DNA from: Tachypleus tridentatus
Lineage: Eukaryota > Arthropoda > Merostomata > Xiphosura > Limulidae
Assembly (NCBI RefSeq): GCF_004210375.1
Contig: NC_134837.1
Location: 159,567,310 to 159,631,309, forward strand
Reading direction: 5' to 3'
DNA length: 64,000 nt
The position numbers and the translations under genes are program-made. The notes under the pieces were generated by a model, which saw nothing but the letters and a program-made list of their open reading frames with translations, was not told the origin of the DNA and did not search any database. Of the stretch, positions 22,364 through 32,485 are shown in pieces; within the stretch, counting starts at the first letter, position 1; every line of letters begins with the position of its first letter.

Positions 22364-22905
22364 ATGCTAGCTTTAAGCCTGACTGGAAAAACAAAACAGT
22401 TAGTTCGAAAATTCAATGTAAACCATTACAGGACATCTTGGTTAACTGCTTATCCTAATTTGCAGAAGTTTTTCTGCTGGTCATGTTTATTATTTGACAG
22501 TGCATTTGGGACATGGAACTTAAACGGATATAGTGTTTTAAATAATATGCATAAGGCAATTAAAAGACATGAAAATTCCTCCAGTCATACATTTTCAACT
22601 CTAGGCCTAGCTAGATTGGGAACACCACGGATTGAATTCCATCTAAATAGCAAACATAAAATAAATGAGCAAATACATAATGTAAAGGTGAAGGTGAATA
22701 GAGACATCTTAAAATGATTAAGTATGTTATTTGGGTGAGCAACAATTAGAATTTAGATGCCATAACGAATCACTAGAGTCTGCTAACTGAGGTAATTGTG
22801 TGGAATTAGTAAATTTGTGCAAGAAATATGATCCACTATTGAAATTCCTTTTAGAGAAATCAAGTGTGTTTTTTTTCTGGCTTGTCAAATATAATCCAGA
22901 ATGAC
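22364..22905 (+). pseudogene. ZMYM1-like / hAT-type TTF zinc-finger transposase fragment
   Basis: An open frame of 117 codons (22364-22717) carries RKFNVNHYRTSWLTAYP, then FFCWSCLLFDSAFGTWNLNG, and HENSSSHTFSTLGLARLG. This is the TTF-type zinc finger with the W-x-WL...FCxxCLLF...H pattern of ZMYM1-like transposase proteins (hAT lineage). After a stop at 22716 another frame continues with EQQLEFRCHNESLESAN, NCVELVNLCKKYDPLLKF and the start of the following segment. The DDE core and the hAT dimerisation domain are missing. It is a 5' fragment of a domesticated-type or parasitic transposase. I lean to parasitic because of the decay. Confidence 0.75.
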
Positions 22906-23552
22906 TTAAAATAAAAACTATAGTTTCTATTAAGATGTAATAAATTTATTCAATCAAAATGAAATAAAGTAACCGAATATGTCTTGTTTTTATCTTTAAT
23001 TCAAAGTACTTAATCTTAAATATGATTAATGACTACAAGTAATTAATTTTATCTTTATTGGGCGTCATGTACATAATTTTTCAATTTTATAATCCACTTT
23101 TTATGATTTTGCTTCCCTATCAGAATCACACGGCCCTGTAATTGAGAATAATGTACTGTAATATTCTCTAACATACATTTATTTCTTATCAGATAGCACT
23201 AAAGTGGTTTCAAATTTCTAATAAGCAACCATGATTTATAAAGGCAATAGTTTTATAGACTAATATATGGTGGTTAGCTATGTTTATTATCGAAAGTTAT
23301 TCAATAATATGTTACAAAAAATCTATTTTTTTAAATATATTTAGAAGTTATATTCAAATGTATATGATTAGGGATAATTCAGTTATGACAAGAATATACT
23401 GAAATTTGTACTTGTTCCTTTAATTTTTTTAGCAGCATATTAATAAGCGTTTTAAACATAAATATATTTTAGCTATATATAGGATTGTGTATACATGAAG
23501 GTTATTATATAGTTAAATGCTGACTTAAAAGAACATTATACAGAGCTGTTTA
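22906..23552. other. AT-rich spacer, nothing recognised
   Basis: No supported feature. Composition is extremely AT-rich with short TATATA runs. Confidence 0.5.
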
Positions 23553-23645
23553 TTGTGTGTGTGTTTTTATAACAAAGTGCTGAGTCCACCGAGGTGAATC
23601 GAACGCCTGATTTAAGTGATGTAGCTGAGGACCTATTTACTGTTG
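23553..23645 (-). repeat. SINE-C copy, 5' part decayed
   Basis: It shows the (TG)n end, TTATAACAAAGTG, CTGAGTCCACCGAGGTG and AATCGAACGCC in reverse complement of SINE-C. The head beyond the B box is decayed. It abuts a SINE-B on the same strand. Confidence 0.75.
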
Positions 23646-23648
23646 CTG

Positions 23649-23762
23649 TTGCTTTTAATTAAACAAAAAAACACACAATGGGTTATCTGTGCTTTGCCAA
23701 CCACGGGTATCAAAACCTAGTTTTAAAGTTGTCCGCAGACATACCGCTGTATCACTGGGGGG
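23649..23762 (-). repeat. SINE-B copy abutting a SINE-C
   Basis: On the minus strand CCCCCAGTGATACAGCGG is followed by GTCTGCGGACAACTTT, a B box ending GGTTTTGATACCCGTGG, and CAGATAACCCATTGTGTG. Its tail runs into the neighbouring SINE-C head, giving another tandem composite. Confidence 0.85.
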
Positions 23763-24630
23763 TTGAGCTGTTTAAATACATTAAACATTTATTCCTTAGA
23801 AACTGCAGTCTTTTTTTCTTCACCAACACAAAGTTATCATGTTGATTTAATTCAGTTTTTCGTTTAAAATTCAAATAACAATATTGAATGTTTGTATATT
23901 CGTGATACGTGGATAATGGATATACATAACGCACTTTTTCCCCACGGCTTGTATTTGTTGACGTTCTCCGTTTACCGACAAGGCTTCAAACAACCTACAC
24001 AGTTTCAAATACATGTCGAACCTACTAATTCTCTCTCCATTATAAAGCTAATAGTTTGTCAATTATGTTTTTCTGTCTTTAGTTAACTATATATTTATCT
24101 CTATGTACATTCGTCGATCCATCTGTATTTTCTATTCATATACTTTCCTCAAAATAAAATCTCAAGAGAAAGAGAAATTGGAAACTTACTAGATCAACAT
24201 AAGGAATATGACTTTTTTCCTTAAATATACACTCCAGATGACAGAAGACAACATTGAAGTAATGGAACTGGACAAGAACGTGCATTCATCCTTTAAAGTT
24301 TTATATTGCATCGATTTATTTGCTATTGAATCCAAAGGTACATTCCACATTATCTTGTTTTTAGACTGGTATATGTAGGAGATGGATAAATCATAGGATG
24401 TCGAGATAGCATATATATATATATATATATAGTGTGTCTTTTTACGTTTTTATAAAACTGAAACATGACACGTGCGAGATCACATTTCACGGAAGTCTCT
24501 GTTCAGTTCTTAGTGTCTACAAACACAATACTACTAGCAAGTTACACAAGAAAGACAGAACACGATATAAGTTAATCAATTGATCCAAGAAACACCGGTT
24601 TTCAAGACTTCTAGATCTGTTTCTACATTT
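23763..24630. other. Spacer with a TA microsatellite
   Basis: Open frames at 23752-23934 and 23892-24086 have no motif that I recognise. A TA run of about 23 bp lies at 24410-24432. Confidence 0.5.
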
Positions 24631-24640
24631 TCTAAAGTGG

Positions 24641-24765
24641 TTGTTGTTGTTTTGAATTAAGCACAAAGCTACACAATGGGCTATCTGTGCTCTGCCCACC
24701 ACGGGTATCGAAACCCGCTTTTTAGCATTGTGAGTTTGCAGATTTACGCTGAGCCACTAGGGGCC
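24641..24765 (-). repeat. SINE-B, full length, likely target duplication
   Basis: The minus strand begins GGCCCCTAGTGGCTCAGCG and runs through GGGTTTCGATACCCGTGGTG, CAGATAGCCCATTGTGTAGC and TTTGTGCTTAATTCAAAAC to (CAA)n. TAAAGTGG flanks it at 24633-24640 and 24769-24776, a short target duplication. It is one of the least diverged copies in the window. Confidence 0.92.
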
Positions 24766-24777
24766 TTTTAAAGTGGT

Positions 24778-25145
24778 ACTCACGCAGTAAAAGTCATAAT
24801 TTATTAAATAACAATATGACGTTTCTTCAGTTAAGCAGTAATAAGAGTATAAAATATTTACACGTTTCTATAAAATTCAGTAAATATGGTTGATTTCATT
24901 TACTTTTTTCTTTCAGAATTGTTTTTGTTTTAGCTACACATAAACTGGTAAACTAGCACGAACGTTTTTATTATTATTTATTCACTTCTAATATTAGGAT
25001 AAAGTAAAAAAAGAACTCACGAACCTTCAAATTAAGTTTTGTTTAATTACTAAGAGTTTAAGCGTAATTCAACATGTTTTTCTGTTCGCATAAACAACAC
25101 CTTATGTACATAATGGAGTAAACGGACAGGAAACAACCCCTGATA
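24778..25145. other. AT-rich spacer, nothing recognised
   Basis: No supported feature in this stretch. Confidence 0.5.
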
Positions 25146-25340
25146 GGTGAGGCATAGCAATCTCTAATTTGTTAAGACAAGACTAGAAGAATAGCAACCA
25201 GTCGGCCTGTCAATCCCCTAAGGATTAACTGTTGCTTTCATAATGTTTTCTCAGTTTAAAGTAAGAATCACGTTTGGTAATGCCAAGTCTCGAACCCGAA
25301 ATCCTAGTACCTTCAGTTAGCTACGTTAGCCACTAGGTTT
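25146..25340 (-). repeat. Diverged SINE-A-like element
   Basis: On the minus strand a tRNA-like head has CCTAGTGGCTAACGTAGC (A box) and TTTCGGGTTCGAGACTTGG (B box). It is followed by a body with TTCTAGTCTTGTCTTAAC and AAATTAGAGATTGCTATGCC. The latter resembles the SINE-A AGTCTTACACTGC and AAATTAGGGACGGC blocks. The overall plan is the same but divergence is high, so it may be a separate subfamily. Confidence 0.5.
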
Positions 25341-25878
25341 TGCTCAATTTAGAGTACCAAGATAATTTGATTTAGGAAGTATTAACTTAATATTTTACTG
25401 GGTAACAAAAATAAATAGTTTTAACTGGTATTAACTTTGTTAAAAAGGCATGATAAAACACCACGAGTTGCAAAAGAATTTGTTTTAGGAGGTGTTAACC
25501 TTTGTGTGTAAATGAGATAATTAGTATACTGATAAAATATTCATGAAGCATTCAACGTAACCTAATGATAAATAACATTGCCAAAAAAGTGGGGAATAAT
25601 ATATAACACAAGGGTAACAGAAAAATGTGTTTTAAGAGGTACCAACTTTGTTTGATAGGTGAGATTAAATTACTTTGGTTACTAGAGATAATGCAATATT
25701 TAATTTCGGAAAAATCAAGGAAATATAAATTCAATATAACGCATTCAATAAATAAGCTGTGAGCAAAAGGAGTACTATTCATCAGGTTATCTGGGAAGCT
25801 TCTATTATTGGCTAATGTTTTTATGTATACGTTAAATTTACTTTTTATCCTCTCGAATTTCCTTTTCTGTTTAATATA

Positions 25879-26782
25879 CAAGGTGTTCCAAAAAATGTAT
25901 GCACAAATTGAATGATTATAATTCACTCAAATTTTCTTTTTTTACAGGTACAACTGATTTGAAGTAATGACAGAGCAAGATTAAGTTTTGAGAAAAGGAA
26001 ATTTATCTTAAAGTGTTACTAAAAGTGTGAGAACGTAGCTGAAGTGCAAAGACGGCTTATAATGGAGTTTCAAACAGATCCATTAATGCGACTCACCATT
26101 ACTCGCATCAAAGATAAGTTTCAAACAAATTGAACTGTTCAAGACGTCCATAAAGAGCGTTCTGGAAGACCGCGGTCGTCCACCAGTCCCACACGAGAAG
26201 CAGAGCTGTTGGAAAGTCGCCCCGACCTCCAAAAAAATATGTTCGGCAAACAGCCCATGAGACAGAAATCCCAAAATCGAGCGTCCATCGCATGTTGAAG
26301 CGCGTTAATTGGAAAAGTTTTATTCCGGCATTAGTCCACACCCTCACTCAAGATGATCCTGACCAAAGAGTTGAATTTTGTGAGTGGTACTTGGCAAAAT
26401 CTGCAGAGGATGCACAGTTTCCAAACATGATTTCCACCATTCTCACCACACCTCACACCTCTGATCGTTTTTTTATAGGGATAAGGGATACGTCAAACAT
26501 AAGGTTTATAGCACAAAATCTGTAACAGTCAATGAGCTGAGAGCAGCAACTGAAAGAGAGTGCACGCAAATACCAAATGAAATGATTGGAGAAGTTTGCA
26601 ATTCCATCTTTCCGCGTTATCAGCAGTGCCTGGATCAGAACATTCATCAGTTTGAACACCTGCAATAACTCAAAAGATTCTACACTTGTCTTCTTAAACT
26701 TGGATTATAAAACCTAGATATATTTTAATAAACATTGTATTTATAACCTTTCAAAATGTGTATACATTTTTGGGACATCCTG
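25879..26782. mobile_element. Mariner-type transposon, internally deleted, both ends present
   Basis: The left end CAAGGTGTTCCAAAAAATG and the right end CATTTTTGGGACATCCTG are inverted repeats of about 30 bp. TA lies outside each (25877-25878 and 26783-26784). The 904-bp element carries an N-terminal and a C-terminal piece of its transposase joined across a deletion. Having both ends, it could in principle have been moved by an intact relative. Confidence 0.88.
26040..26668 (+). pseudogene. Mariner-like transposase, catalytic centre deleted
   Basis: The frame around 26046-26215 reads MEFQTDP, IKDKFQTN, VQDVHKERSGRPRSSTSPT and REAELLES. This is a helix-turn-helix N-terminus typical of the DUF4817-type mariner-like transposases. 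Another frame gives MLKRVNWKSFIPALVHTLTQ and VEFCEWYLAKSAEDAQFPN. Directly after this, a short mutated stretch corresponds to the PLDFFLWG region, followed by VNELRAATERECTQIPNEM, EVCNSIFPRYQQCLDQNIHQ and the stop at about 26668. The middle, with the first catalytic Asp residues, is absent. Frameshifts and a stop in the HTH add to the decay. Confidence 0.85.
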
Positions 26783-26784
26783 TA

Positions 26785-27240
26785 TATGTCACTAAAGATA
26801 TTTATTTACAGCATTAGTATTTCAAAACATTTACACAATGTTAGAAGTCACTTAATCAGAACAAGTTTACAACGATTTGTTTCTCTGACAAGCTTCTGCA
26901 ACTGATTTAGAATTATATAAAATGTAATTTAAAATCACACATATTTATTTATAGTTTTCTTCAATTATTCAATGCCCTGAGAAACGATTTCATTAGGTAG
27001 TTTGGAAAAAATATCAGATTCCAACAATTTTCTTGTGAACGATGAAATACTAAATATGGCCTCAGGATTTTCTCCGAAAACATAACTGCTTTATACGTAT
27101 AACTTATCCAGTTCAAGTTCTTAATGTCTTATATACTTTCCATTAAATTACGATTAAATAAATGCATCATCTTAAGATTAAGAAACTGCAATCTGGTAGT
27201 AATTTAACTGTCTTGTATTAGGAACTGAATGGCAAATGAA
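26785..27240. other. AT-rich spacer, nothing recognised
   Basis: No supported feature in this stretch. Confidence 0.5.
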
Positions 27241-27364
27241 TTTCTTTGTTTGTTTCGAATTTAGAACAAAGCTACACAATAGGCTATCTTTGCCCTGCCT
27301 ACAATGGTTATCGAAACCCGGATCAAGCGGTGTGAGTCTGCAGACATTCCGCCGTAGGGGGCGT
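27241..27364 (-). repeat. SINE-B copy
   Basis: The minus strand has CGCCCCCTACGGCGGAATG, GTCTGCAGACTCACACCGC, CCGGGTTTCGATAACCATTG and AAGATAGCCTATTGTGTAGC. It ends in TTTGTTCTAAATTCGAAAC. Confidence 0.85.
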
Positions 27365-28192
27365 GACAAATGAGAAGATTTGCTTTAAACAACTACTTAT
27401 ATATCGGATATAACTGTTCTGTAGTTTATTCAAATGAGGACCTGTTTTACATTCGTTTTATTTACGAAATTACATGTATAATCGAAATCCTGTGTTAATA
27501 TTAGCTGTATACAATGTTGCAGTTGGTTGATTGGTTGGTTTGGTGTTTTATGGCATAAAACAACTAGGCTATCTGTACCAAACATCTGGTAAAAAGTTAA
27601 AATCAAAGTAAAATTATTAAAATTCATAAAAGGAAATTAAGGAAAAACAAAACAAAGTTTAATTTTTGTATTGAAGACATAAACAACATTAAATCCAATT
27701 TTTATATCTAGTCTACAGCAGTAAGATAAAAACTACAGTAATACAACTTGTAAAGGACTTTTGTAGTATAACTGTAATTATCATAACTCGACACGAAGAC
27801 GAACAGGTAATTAAAAAAAAAGAACACCGTTAGTCACCTGAAGTTGGCCTTTCCAGTCCTGATTTCGAGTTATTTGACGTTATGACCATTTTTTAAATAC
27901 AAATTGAACTAGATGTACTTTGATTATAAAAAGGGATTCATATGGCGAAACGTTTAATGTATCAATAAAAAAAATTAAATAGCATTAAAAATATTAATGG
28001 CCTTTAAAAAAACTAAAAACATTTCTAAGGCCGACAGTGTCACCATCACCAATAACACTCTCTAACGCCATGAACAAACCTTAAGACAGAACAAGTTTAA
28101 AATGGTGCCGTCGTTGAGAGTCATAACTACAGCAAGACAGTAAAATGTGGCTTATAGTGACCTGAGCGTTACACAGACAACACATAGGTGTA

Positions 28193-29110
28193 TCAGTTCA
28201 AGATATAAGAGAACGATGAGTTAAAAACTGTGACCAATGCATAGTTTAGTCGGAACAACTTCCTCTTTCCGATCCTAACGAAACAAGACGGCCAAAGTCC
28301 AATACAGGGTTTTATTTGAAAAAACTTGTTTGTATGTTGCTCACTCCAAGTTGACTGACAACTGGCATAGAGCCGAGTCTTGAATAGAAGACCATAGTCC
28401 ATGTATGAAACGGACACAGCAGTGATAGTGCCAGAGCAGATAGATTTAGCTGCAGTGTCTGTGAGCTCGTTCCCGCGAATACTAACGTAATCCGGTATCC
28501 AGAAAAACTGGATAGAAATAGATGTTAAAGAGAAATGGGCCAGTTGATTTTGAATATCGGCGAGAACAAGGTGTAAACTAAAGTGAAACGATTCCAGGGA
28601 CAGTAGAGAACTAAGCGAGTCAGTATAAATAGTGCAATTTGAGTACTGCTTAACCTCTATATGATCCAGGACAAGAGAAATGGTGTACAGTTCAGCAGTG
28701 AACACAGAAGCTGTAGAGGGGATTCTGCGCGCTACCACCGAACCACAACAAACCATGGCAGAGTCCACATAGTCACAGTCACCTTCCTTCGAACCATCTG
28801 TATAAATAGGAATGGAAGGATGGTTCGCAAGATGTTCAGCAAATAGCAGACAGTATTTCCAATTCAGAGTGTCTGCTTTTCTCAGATGACTTAAAGATAG
28901 GTCACATTTGGGGACTGTAAGAAGCCATGGTGGGATGGGCTGACCAGTGGATACAGCAATGTTATCCAAGGACAAACCCAATTCATGCAACTGCGCCTGG
29001 ATACGAAGGCCAAAAGAAGCAATGGCAGATCGTCTGTTCTGAAACATTATGGCGCAACGAGGAAGGAAACACAACCCCAGGTGGGATGCTTTGGTAAGGA
29101 ACGAAGTTTC
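28193..29110 (-). pseudogene. LINE ORF2 C-terminus with RNase H domain
   Basis: A long open frame (408 codons from 29419) reads out of ORF1 sequence into this part. From about residue 120 it carries SAIASFGLRIQAQLHELGLS, the connector after the reverse transcriptase. It is followed by an RNase H fold: IYTDGSKEGD (Asp208), FTAELYTISLVLDHI (Glu243), TIYTDSLSSLLSLES (Asp267), and WIPDYVSIRGNELTDTAAK (Asp321). The four acidic residues of the DEDD site are kept. The usual Ser-His before Val-Gly-Ile is Asp-Tyr here. RNase H would remove the RNA strand during target-primed reverse transcription. The open frame suggests fairly recent loss of function. Confidence 0.85.
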
Positions 29111-29590
29111 GAAGCATACAGTAGAGACAGTTGCAAACTGTAGTTGTGGAACGAAGTTCAGCAGCATGCGTCCGAGATGAAGTGGTTGACAGCAACTTTT
29201 GAGCCTCAGGGTAAGTAATGTTTTGAATCGTTTTCTAATGTTGTACCTCTTTTTTTTCAACCATTTAGGGGCTATTGTAGTTAACTCAATCAGGGTCTGT
29301 TTCACACTCATAGGCGACGAGCACACATCAAGGAACCACGACATAATGTTTTCGAGTGACCAGACCACTGACACTGGAAATATCGGAGAGGGTTTGGAAT
29401 GTATGGCCGTACCTTGCAATTACGATAACCTATCTTGATGGTGGTGGATTGACGCGGTGATGTAAATGTTAGAATGAGGACATTAGTCGGTATCATAATC
29501 GCATCTTTGCAAGTGGAGATACGTCTCACTGCAGAAACTCCTTGTGTGGATACACCAACGATAATCTTCGACTCGGGGATGTTCTTCAAA
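29110..29590 (-). pseudogene. LINE ORF1 (Gag-like) remnant
   Basis: The frame 29308-29589 reads STQGVSAVRRISTCKDA, VLILTFTSPRQSTTIKIGYR and KVRPYIPNPLRYFQCQWSGH followed by SKTLCRG. This matches the ORF1 nucleic-acid-binding protein of I-type LINEs, where a CCHC knuckle follows the PNPLRC motif. The first knuckle Cys is Tyr here. Another frame continues with KTIQNITYPEAQKLLS before the join to ORF2 near 29110. Stops and shifts make it non-functional. Confidence 0.75.
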
Positions 29591-30480
29591 TCCCTCTCAA
29601 CAATAACTTCTCCTTAGAAATTCAAAGTAGTATGAGGTGTAACCTCAATAGGTATATTTTCAATCGCCTTTGAATGCAAGAGGAGTTCACTGTGTTGAGA
29701 TGTAGATGCTTCAACCAATATGTCACCAGATCAAAGATTCTTTACTCACCTTGGAAAGCCATCAAGTTCCTTTAGTCCCTTTTATAATGAATAAGGGAGA
29801 CATTTGCCCTAAAGGTTTGTCTGAAAGAGAATGTAGTACAAGAAAATGAGGTACAACAGCCAATCTACAAGAATTCATGACCAAAGTGATACGTTAGGAT
29901 TGAACTCCTCAACCACCAGGATTCTCTCCTCCCCTTCACAGGTCACCGTGCACGGCAAACACGTGCGTAGATGTTTAGATCTCAGAGGAGGTAAACTGAA
30001 AGAACAGAACCTTCCCTGGCAGGTCCCCTCTTTACGTATAGGAATCCACACCGAGTGTTGTGCAAAAGTGCTAGGACAAGATAATATTTTACCATTATTT
30101 CCATTTTATAGAGCTAATTCTACCATGCTATTACATAATGTAATTTTCAACACCATGGTACTGCTACACTGATCCCTGTTTACAAGTAAATGAGCCAGGG
30201 GTAGAAAGCTTACCATTCTTTAGAATTCTCATATACTTGTACCAAGGGCATGTCATAAAGGTTCTGCTTGAATGAACATACTGATCAAATGTAGTATTTT
30301 AAATAACTGTCATTGTACCTTACGCAGTGTCTTAAACACACAGAAATAAACTAGGAAGGAGCTGACATACGTACTGGTATATGTTAGAAGAAATATATTT
30401 AATAGCACTCTGTAAATAAACCTTTATAAAAACAGTGTTTAGAGCTATATATTAAATTTTCTTGTCATTTCACGGCCCAA
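29591..30480. other. LINE 5' flank and spacer
   Basis: The segment up to about 30180 is GC-richer than the spacers and is probably the 5' part of the LINE, but no protein motif could be read. From 30180 to 30480 nothing is recognised. Confidence 0.4.
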
Positions 30481-30489
30481 AAAGCATAG

Positions 30490-31200
30490 AGAATTGTCAG
30501 TAGAGCAGAGAGTTCGAATTAAAAGCTTTAAGTGATTCTGGTTTGACTATCCGACAAATTGCTGCAAACTTGAACTGCTACCCAAACACTGTTAAGTACA
30601 TCCCTGGATCGTGATACCGAGACATATAAATTTGAAAATAGGAAAGGAAAAGGTAGAACACCTGAATACAATGATACTGGTGTTAAGTATCTTAGTTTAT
30701 GTAGACTTCGGGACAAAGCGAAGACAGCCATTGATCTCAAGCATGAGATAAACGATCATGTAGCAAATTACAAGTGTTCAGATCTATAATATCAAGACGA
30801 CTCGACAAGAATGGAATATTTGGTCGCGTGGCAGTTTAAAACCGTTACTTCCATTTTAAAATATTGTAAGGTTCTGAAATTTACCATAACATACAAAAAC
30901 TAGAGTGTTGCTGAAAAGGGTGTTATGGATGGAAGAAAAGGCAAAGAAAGGTGAAAGACAATTGTTTCACTGCATAGCACCAGCCATGAAGGTTGATTAA
31001 GGCATTATGATGGTTTGGGGGACACAAAATATCAAGTGTTTGCTGAACTCAAGCATTTCCACTGAGTTTCTATTATACTATATATGAAATTTAATAACAT
31101 TTTGATGTTTCGTTTGTGATTTAACTTTCATTGTTCTTTGAAAGAAGCCTGAAATCTAATTTTTGATTTTGCCTTAACTCCATTGCAAAGTACTGTACAT
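30490..31200 (+). pseudogene. Second Tc1-type transposase, broken
   Basis: It is distinct from the element at 3.8 kb. The opening reads LSVEQRVRIKALSDSGLTIR and QIAANLNCYPNTVKYI, a helix-turn-helix of the Tc1 family. Later pieces include SLCRLRDKAKTAIDLK, EKGVMDGRKGKER, and a stretch ending IMMVWG, which corresponds to the GGSVMVWG block just after the first catalytic Asp region. The third catalytic block was not found. The sequence to about 31196 ends in AAAGTACTGTA, which may be a decayed terminal repeat. Many stops interrupt it. Confidence 0.75.
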
Positions 31201-31312
31201 GATCGGTTTTCTATTTCATCTGAAGAACTGAAGGTTGCTTATTTTAGTCATAGTCTGCAATTATGAAAAAAAACGGTGTTAATGTTGTAAATAATAATGT
31301 AACCCTATTGCA

Positions 31313-31437
31313 GAGGTCCACCGATGGATCAGCGTTAACTTTGTGGACTTACAACGTTTAAATCCGGGGTTTAATTTCTAGCGACGTACACAACAGATAT
31401 CCCAATGTGGCTTTGTGTGAAAACAAAACAAACAAAT
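31313..31437 (+). repeat. SINE-C-like copy
   Basis: It shows CCACCGATGGATCAGCG, the anticodon arm GGACTTACAACGTT, a decayed B box GGGGTTTAATTTCTAGCG, and ACAGATATCCCAATGTGGC. TTTGTGTG and CAAA repeats follow. It is intermediate between SINE-B and SINE-C. Confidence 0.7.
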
Positions 31438-31511
31438 TATAGCAGTTAAAATTTTAAAACTAAAAGAGAAAATAACCTAGAATTACGTTTATTTTATTTA
31501 TTATATTATTT

Positions 31512-32325
31512 TTAATATAGGTGTAAAGGTGTTTCCTTGTATTGGTTTATTTTGGGCTTAAGTTCTTGTATAAGTAAGGCTTCTTTAATTTTGCGTTTGT
31601 TCATGTTTGTTTCTTTCTTTAGTATCTGAGTGTTTTCTATGGTTATGTTGTGTTTATTTGACTTGCAGTATTCGAAAACGTGTGAAGGTGACTTTTTATG
31701 TTCTTTGAATCTGGTTTCCATTTTTCTACTTGTTTCTCCAATATAGAAGTCGTGGCAGTTATCACATTGTATTTTATAAATAATGTTGGTGTGGTGTTTG
31801 TCATCGTAGTTTTTACATAGTATAGACCTCAGTTTTGTGCCTGGTTTTTGAATACATTTCGTATTAACTGGAATGTCATATTTTGTTACTAGTTTTTGCC
31901 AAATGTTGGTTATTTTTCTGCTGATGTCGGGAATATATGGTATGCAGCAGTATATGGTTTCGTGATTTTTTGATTCGTGAGATATATTTACTTTTGTTGG
32001 TTTATTTTGCGTTTTGTCTAGGTGTGTGCGTATAATGTTTTCTACGATTTGTAGAGAAAACATATTGATGTTGATGAAGTATTGTTTTATTTTGTATAAT
32101 TCATCGTTAATTTTATCTGGTGAGCATAGTTTTATGGCTGTGTTTATTTGGTTTCTTAGTATGTTGAGTTTTTGTTTTGTTTCATGTGCTGAGTCCCAAG
32201 GAATGTGTAGTCCAGTATGGGAGATTTTTTGGTGAATTTATGTTTTAAATTGTGTATCGGTTCTTGTAATTTTGAGGTTAAGAAATGATATTTGATTGCT
32301 TTCTTCCTGTTTGCATGTAAAGTTA
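31512..32325 (-). pseudogene. Penelope-like element, RT end and GIY-YIG endonuclease
   Basis: The 183-codon frame (31512-32063) ends in a GIY-YIG endonuclease: NIIYKIQCDNCHDFYIGETS with Tyr96 and the YIG at 107-109, then RKMETRFKEHKKSPSHV, KIKEALLIQELKP with the likely catalytic Glu161, and KIN. The CDNC motif before YIG is the linker Cys pair of Penelope endonucleases. Upstream, other frames read HETKQKLNILRNQINTAIKL, KIKQYFININ and FLNLKITRTDT, the end of the reverse transcriptase. A frameshift lies near 32230. The start of the reverse transcriptase is missing. In life the enzyme copies its RNA at a nicked target. Confidence 0.87.
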
Positions 32326-32485
32326 ATGTTAATACCAAATTTATTCAAAAACCAAGCACAAAACTAAAGTCTATACTGTATAAAAACTACACTGACAAAC
32401 ACAACATCAATATTATTTATAAAATACAATGTGATAACTGTTACGACTTCTATATTGCTTACATTTCAGTAAGCCGAAACATATA
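32325..32485 (+). repeat. Inverted second piece of the Penelope-like element
   Basis: The plus strand encodes VNTKFIQKPSTKLKSILYKN followed by NIIYKIQCDNCYDFYIAYIS, the same segment as the minus-strand copy next to it (VNTKCIQKPGTKLRS...). It lies head-to-head at the 5' break of that copy. The two differ at several residues, so it is a separate copy rather than a simple assembly fold. YIG has become YIA here. Confidence 0.9.

Larger units (their letters stand above)
27522..29900 (-). mobile_element. Non-LTR retrotransposon (RNase H-bearing, I/Nimb-like), deletion derivative
   Basis: On the minus strand the order is a 5' region, an ORF1 remnant with a zinc-knuckle motif, an abrupt join to the end of the ORF2 polyprotein, an RNase H domain, a 3' untranslated region and a 3' tail. 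The tail is CAGATAGCCTAGTTG...GCCATAAAACACC followed by AACCAACC repeats at 27522-27543. A tail of short CAAAC/AACCAACC repeats after GCCATAAAAC is, as far as I recall, typical of Nimb/I-group LINEs. The 5' limit is unclear. Endonuclease and most of the reverse transcriptase are missing, so it is non-autonomous. Confidence 0.8.

Noticed and set aside
25552..25926. 124-codon open frame on the minus strand
   Set aside because: It overlaps the left end of the mariner element at 25879 and has AT-driven composition with no domain.
26083..26347. Minus-strand frames inside the mariner at 25.9 kb
   Set aside because: They are antisense shadows of the plus-strand transposase pieces.
31512..32063. GIY-YIG frame considered as a host nuclease gene
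   Set aside because: The upstream frames carry the end of a Penelope reverse transcriptase, and a second inverted piece lies beside it, so it belongs to a mobile element.
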